DNA of 45,390 nt from Chara braunii (taxonomy: Eukaryota; Streptophyta; Charophyceae; Charales; Characeae), in NCBI GenBank assembly GCA_003427395.1, contig BFEA01000056.1:1024274-1069663 (forward strand), given 5' to 3'. Below the pieces are notes generated by a model. That model did no database searches, was not told where the DNA came from, and saw only the letters and a list, made by a program, of their open reading frames with translations. Position 1 is the first letter of the stretch; every line of letters begins with the position of its first letter. Below, in pieces: positions 42,226 to 45,390 of the stretch. The translations under genes and the position numbers were made by a program.

Positions 42226-43035
42226 GGCATAAAAAAAAGCACATACACACAAAAATGAGTACGCGGTCACATAGTGATAACACAGCAAAACCCCCACATG
42301 GGGATGTTCGATAGGAAAGATTAACATCATAGGGGTCCCATCCCTTCTCCGCCCCGCCTTCAGAACGGCAACCCCAAGAACCACCGAGCGATCCGTCAAT
42401 CAAAATGGTGGCGGTCGTAGTCAGCGACACCTAGAACGCATGCTGAAAACGATAGCCAGACAAAGTCTGTTGTGAAAGAGGAAGAAAAAGGAAACTAAGC
42501 GAGCTATATACTACAAACAAAATTAACGTACTTCCGAAATAGCCGGGTCAAACTGCGAAACATCGTAACAAGCTGGCTATCAGGTCCCAAATAGGACCCC
42601 TCTTGGCAGCGAAGTTGTCGAGAATCTTGACGAAAAACTCTGTTGAGAAACCCTTCCTCAGATAAGCCATCTTTAACAGTACCACTTGTCCCGGGATCTT
42701 TTCGCGGGAGGACGTATTTTTGTCGATCCGAGTAAGCCACCCGGTAATCGCTGCCGCTTTCTGTGTCCTACTGGACCACAAACAAAAATCATGGCCTGCT
42801 TGAACGGGCAGGTCCAGACCCAACTTCAAACAGTCCTCGTTTCGAATCTTCTGAAAAGAACCCACGAACGGATACTTATCTCAGATTTCCAAAGAACAGC
42901 CAAACAATTCCCAAACCCCCGTACCATTGTCCGTACGTTTCAAGGACAATGTACGGGGGTAACACTTCTTGAATCTCCTCCTCACATCGGAAGCTCTAAT
43001 CAGAGAAGCCCCGTCATCTTTATGGATGCAAGAAG
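42226..43035 (-). pseudogene. 5'-truncated upstream PLE copy (RT thumb and tail)
   Basis: Homology to the full copy begins around 43035 (near 38550 in the other copy) and runs to the shared 3' end. It encodes the motif after the palm (RASDVRRRFKKCYPRT) and the thumb through to LLRCFAV. At 42881-42883 it has TGA where the full copy has CGA (38398-38400). Other differences are mostly single transitions. Confidence 0.85.
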
Positions 43036-43640
43036 CAAGTGAAATATTATATTTTATATCATTTTGTTTTGGAACACCTTTATCCACCTAGATCAAATGT
43101 TGCCTATCATTTTATATTTCTACAATTAGGTTGCCCTTGAGTTAGATGTTTTCCTTTATTTTTACAATGTTTTCATGATAGGCGTGAAATATTGTTACAA
43201 ATCATTTAGTACTATCCTAGTTGCTAAGTAAATAGTTATTACTGTCAAGAATAAGTTAATATAAATTTATAAATAATATACATCTTATTGAGTATAAAAA
43301 AAAAAATTGTAGTCTGAGTTGTCCATCCGAACGTTCGGGGGCGGTCTCCACCATCGTTAAAATATAATTTTGGGGATTAAATTTTTATTTTTTATTTTTT
43401 ATTTTTTTTCGAATATTTGGCTGAAAAAAAAATAAAAATAAATCGTCAAAGATGACGATGTAAAAAATGTGTTCGCCCACTCACTATTTTTGTTTTTCCC
43501 CTTAAACCTTTTTCAAGTGTGTGTCTATGTAAGAGAATGTTAATTACATTTCTTTTTTCATGATACATATATTTATGTTCATTCTATCTCCATTATTTCA
43601 TACTTAGGACACTTCAACTTCCAATATTTACGACTTTTTT
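43036..43640. repeat. AT-rich tract with copy of the 10.7-kb dispersed repeat
   Basis: GAACGTTCGGGGGC at 43330 and then CGTCAAAGATGACGATGT and GCCCACTCACTATTTTTG at about 43443-43492 match the blocks at 10696 and 10890. The surrounding sequence is AT-rich and non-coding. Confidence 0.45.
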
Positions 43641-45268
43641 AAAGAGCTGCAAATTTTCAACATGATTGTTATTTGCCCAGTGCGTGTTTAACAGGTGGTG
43701 GTGAAGGGTTTTTTTAAGAGCATTCATAGTCTTCACCACTTTTTGCTTTCTTTTATTATTTTCATGTTGCATTGATATTATTAATTATGTTCACCACTTC
43801 AAGTTTGTTCATGATTTTGATGATGCTCTTTATGCATCGGGGAGGGGGGGAGTCATAGCATTCATGATTTTCAACACTTTAGGTCCGTTCATTATTTTCA
43901 TGATACCTTTTATGCATTACATATGATACTTTTATGCAATTCATTATTTTCACGACTTCGAGTTTGTTTATGAATAAAAATAATGCATAAACCTTAAGTA
44001 TTGCTTTGATATTATTAATTATGTTCACCACTTCAAGTTTGTTCATGATTTTGATGATGCTCTTTATGCATCGGGGAAGGGGGGAGTCATAGCATTCATG
44101 ATTTTCAACACTTTAGGTCCGTTGATTATTTTCATGATACCTTTTATGCATTACATATGATACTTTTATGCCATTCATTATTTTCACGACTTCGAGTTTG
44201 TTTATGAATAAAAATAAGGCATAAACCTTAAGTAATGACATCATGAAAAACACCACCTCAAAGGGGGGTGTTTTCATATTATTCATGATCTTCGTCGCTT
44301 CATTTTTATTCACAATTTTTATTATGTTTTTTTGCATAATGAAAATCATGAATGAACTTGAAGTCTTGAAAACCAAGAATGATATGAACTCCTCTCCTGC
44401 CGTTGGGTTGAGACGTACTTCCATATCATTCATAATATTCATCACATCACATTTGTTCATGATTTTTATAATATTGCTTACACATTAGGGGGGTGTTTTC
44501 ATACTATTCATGATCTTCATCACTTCATGTGCGTTCATGATTTTAATGATGTTTTTTATGTATAAGGGGGGAGGGTACTTTCACATCTTTCATGATGTTC
44601 ACCACTTCAACTCCCTTCATGACTTTTATGATTTTCTTTATGCATGCGGAAAGAGGGTTTTTATATCATTCATAATCTTTTCCACTTCATGTGCGTTTAT
44701 GATTTTCATGATGCATAAAAAGTATCATGAGAATTATTAACGGACCTGAAGTGGTGTGATGGTATAAAAACACTTCCCCACAAATAGTCGGGGAGGAATG
44801 CTTTCATACCATTCATAATGTTCACCACTTCAGATCCATTCATGATTCTTATGATATTTTTTATGCATCATAAAAATTATCAACAGACTTGAAGTAGTAC
44901 CAATCATGATGCTCACTATTTTTGGCTCGCTCATGATTTTTAAAGCGGTGAAAATCATAAAAATTTCAAGGGGGCTTGAAATCATAAAAAACATTTGAAA
45001 TTTCTTAGAAAGAGGTATGAAACTTTGAGATGGGCGAAACAAAAAAGGACTTCAAACATGTGAAAAATAAAGAATTTTCGAGACATGTATTTTTAAGATC
45101 GTTATCAGTATCAATAAAATATTTTTTCACCGTTTTCACCATGAACGACCATAACCTCTTAACGAATTCATTATTCAAACATGGTTTTCATAAAAAATCA
45201 AATAATTCAATTTACCGTACTTCATAATTTTCATCTATGAAATTTCAGGTACTCGATAACCGCCTGTG
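43641..45268. repeat. AT-rich satellite with a 234-bp tandem duplication, ending in a Mutator-like terminus
   Basis: TTCATGATTTT, CACCACTTCA and TTTATGCAT words recur throughout. A perfect-looking 234-bp unit occurs at 43771-44004 and 44005-44238 with few differences (GAGGGGGGG versus GAAGGGGGG; ATAATGC versus ATAAGGC). GGACCTGAAGTGGTG at 44743 also appears in the 20212 insertion. The tract ends at 45238-45268 with GAAATTTCAGGTACTCGATA then ACCGCCTGTG, the reverse complement of the 20212 terminus. It may therefore be the interior of a large non-autonomous Mutator-like element. The left end was not found. Confidence 0.55.
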
Positions 45269-45285
45269 TTCTCTGTATGTGTCGA

Positions 45286-45312
45286 TTTGTATGTGTGTGT
45301 GTGTGTGCGTGT

Positions 45313-45375
<63 letters not shown>

Positions 45376-45390
45376 TGTGTGTGTGTGTGT
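45286..45390. repeat. (GT)n microsatellite, cut by window end
   Basis: GT units with a few GC and AT interruptions run to the last base. Confidence 0.95.

Larger units (their letters stand above)
37743..43035 (-). mobile_element. Penelope-like element, two copies head to tail
   Basis: In minus-strand direction a 5'-truncated copy (43035 to 42226) is followed at once by a nearly complete copy (42225 to 37743). The shared 3' part is about 800 bases of high identity. It covers the RT thumb, the final stop and a roughly 300-base tail ending in TTTTATGCCCC. Partial-plus-full tandem copies, called pseudo-LTRs, are characteristic of Penelope-like retroelements. The full copy is about 4.5 kb. No hammerhead ribozyme core was found in the tail. 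Flanking target duplication was not established. Confidence 0.85.

Overview
This is a transposon-rich stretch of a large eukaryotic nuclear genome. I see no confident intact host protein-coding gene. Three things point to the green lineage (a plant or streptophyte alga): two U6 snRNA copies that match the plant-type U6 sequence, a Ty3-type LTR element whose primer-binding site fits the 3' end of plant tRNA-Asp, and a Penelope-like element (PLE) with its GIY-YIG nuclease in front of the reverse transcriptase (RT), an arrangement reported from green algae and protists. The species cannot be fixed from this window.

Layout. 1-3000: C-rich and CCGG-rich degenerate repeats. 3032-3275: a (GA)n run joined to a fragment of mitochondrial cox1 (NUMT). 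3776-3888: a TA-flanked hairpin MITE. 4957-5079: a possible lone exon on the minus strand. 6128-6226: a U6 retropseudogene. 7092-7292: a TTAA-flanked MITE. 7440-9330: a decayed minus-strand hAT transposase split by a T-tailed SINE. 9.3-13.5 kb: microsatellites, a Mutator-like end, tandem duplications and a tRNA-U6 composite SINE. 13.55-13.82 kb: a plus-strand LTR fragment with a TATA box. 13820-21495: a decayed minus-strand Ty3-type LTR retrotransposon, hit by a 455-bp TTAA MITE in its RT and a 471-bp Mutator-like insertion in its 5' LTR. 21.5-23.1 kb: a broken region of three related protein units that runs into that LTR and may be the 3' end of a neighbouring copy. 24.5-29.1 kb: degenerate repeats, a second tRNA-U6 SINE, LTR fragments. 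29.46-36.9 kb: more TTAA MITEs, a 121-bp satellite, hairpin repeats in two opposite arrays, a U6 pseudogene and an inverted LTR. 37743-43035: the PLE, one near full-length copy behind a 5'-truncated copy, head to tail. 43-45.4 kb: AT-rich satellite ending in a Mutator-like terminus and a (GT)n run.

The most interesting element is the PLE. One reading frame of about 1,150 codons carries, in order, a CCHC zinc knuckle, a charged coiled coil, AT-hook-like GRP repeats, a SAP-like motif, a GIY-YIG nuclease, a Cys/His-rich linker and the RT. All six in-frame stops are TGA and none is TAA or TAG. At a seventh site the two copies can be compared directly and show CGA in one and TGA in the other. A one-base frameshift and a damaged catalytic motif (MDN instead of MDD) show that this copy is dead.

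The second cluster of interest is four MITEs with matching termini flanked exactly by TTAA. In two of them the uninterrupted target can be read from the flanks (a tandem repeat unit, and the RT reading frame), which confirms precise TTAA insertion. The window as a whole reads as layered insertions: LTR element, then MITE and Mutator-like insertions in it; hAT, then SINE in it; hairpin repeat array, then MITE in it.
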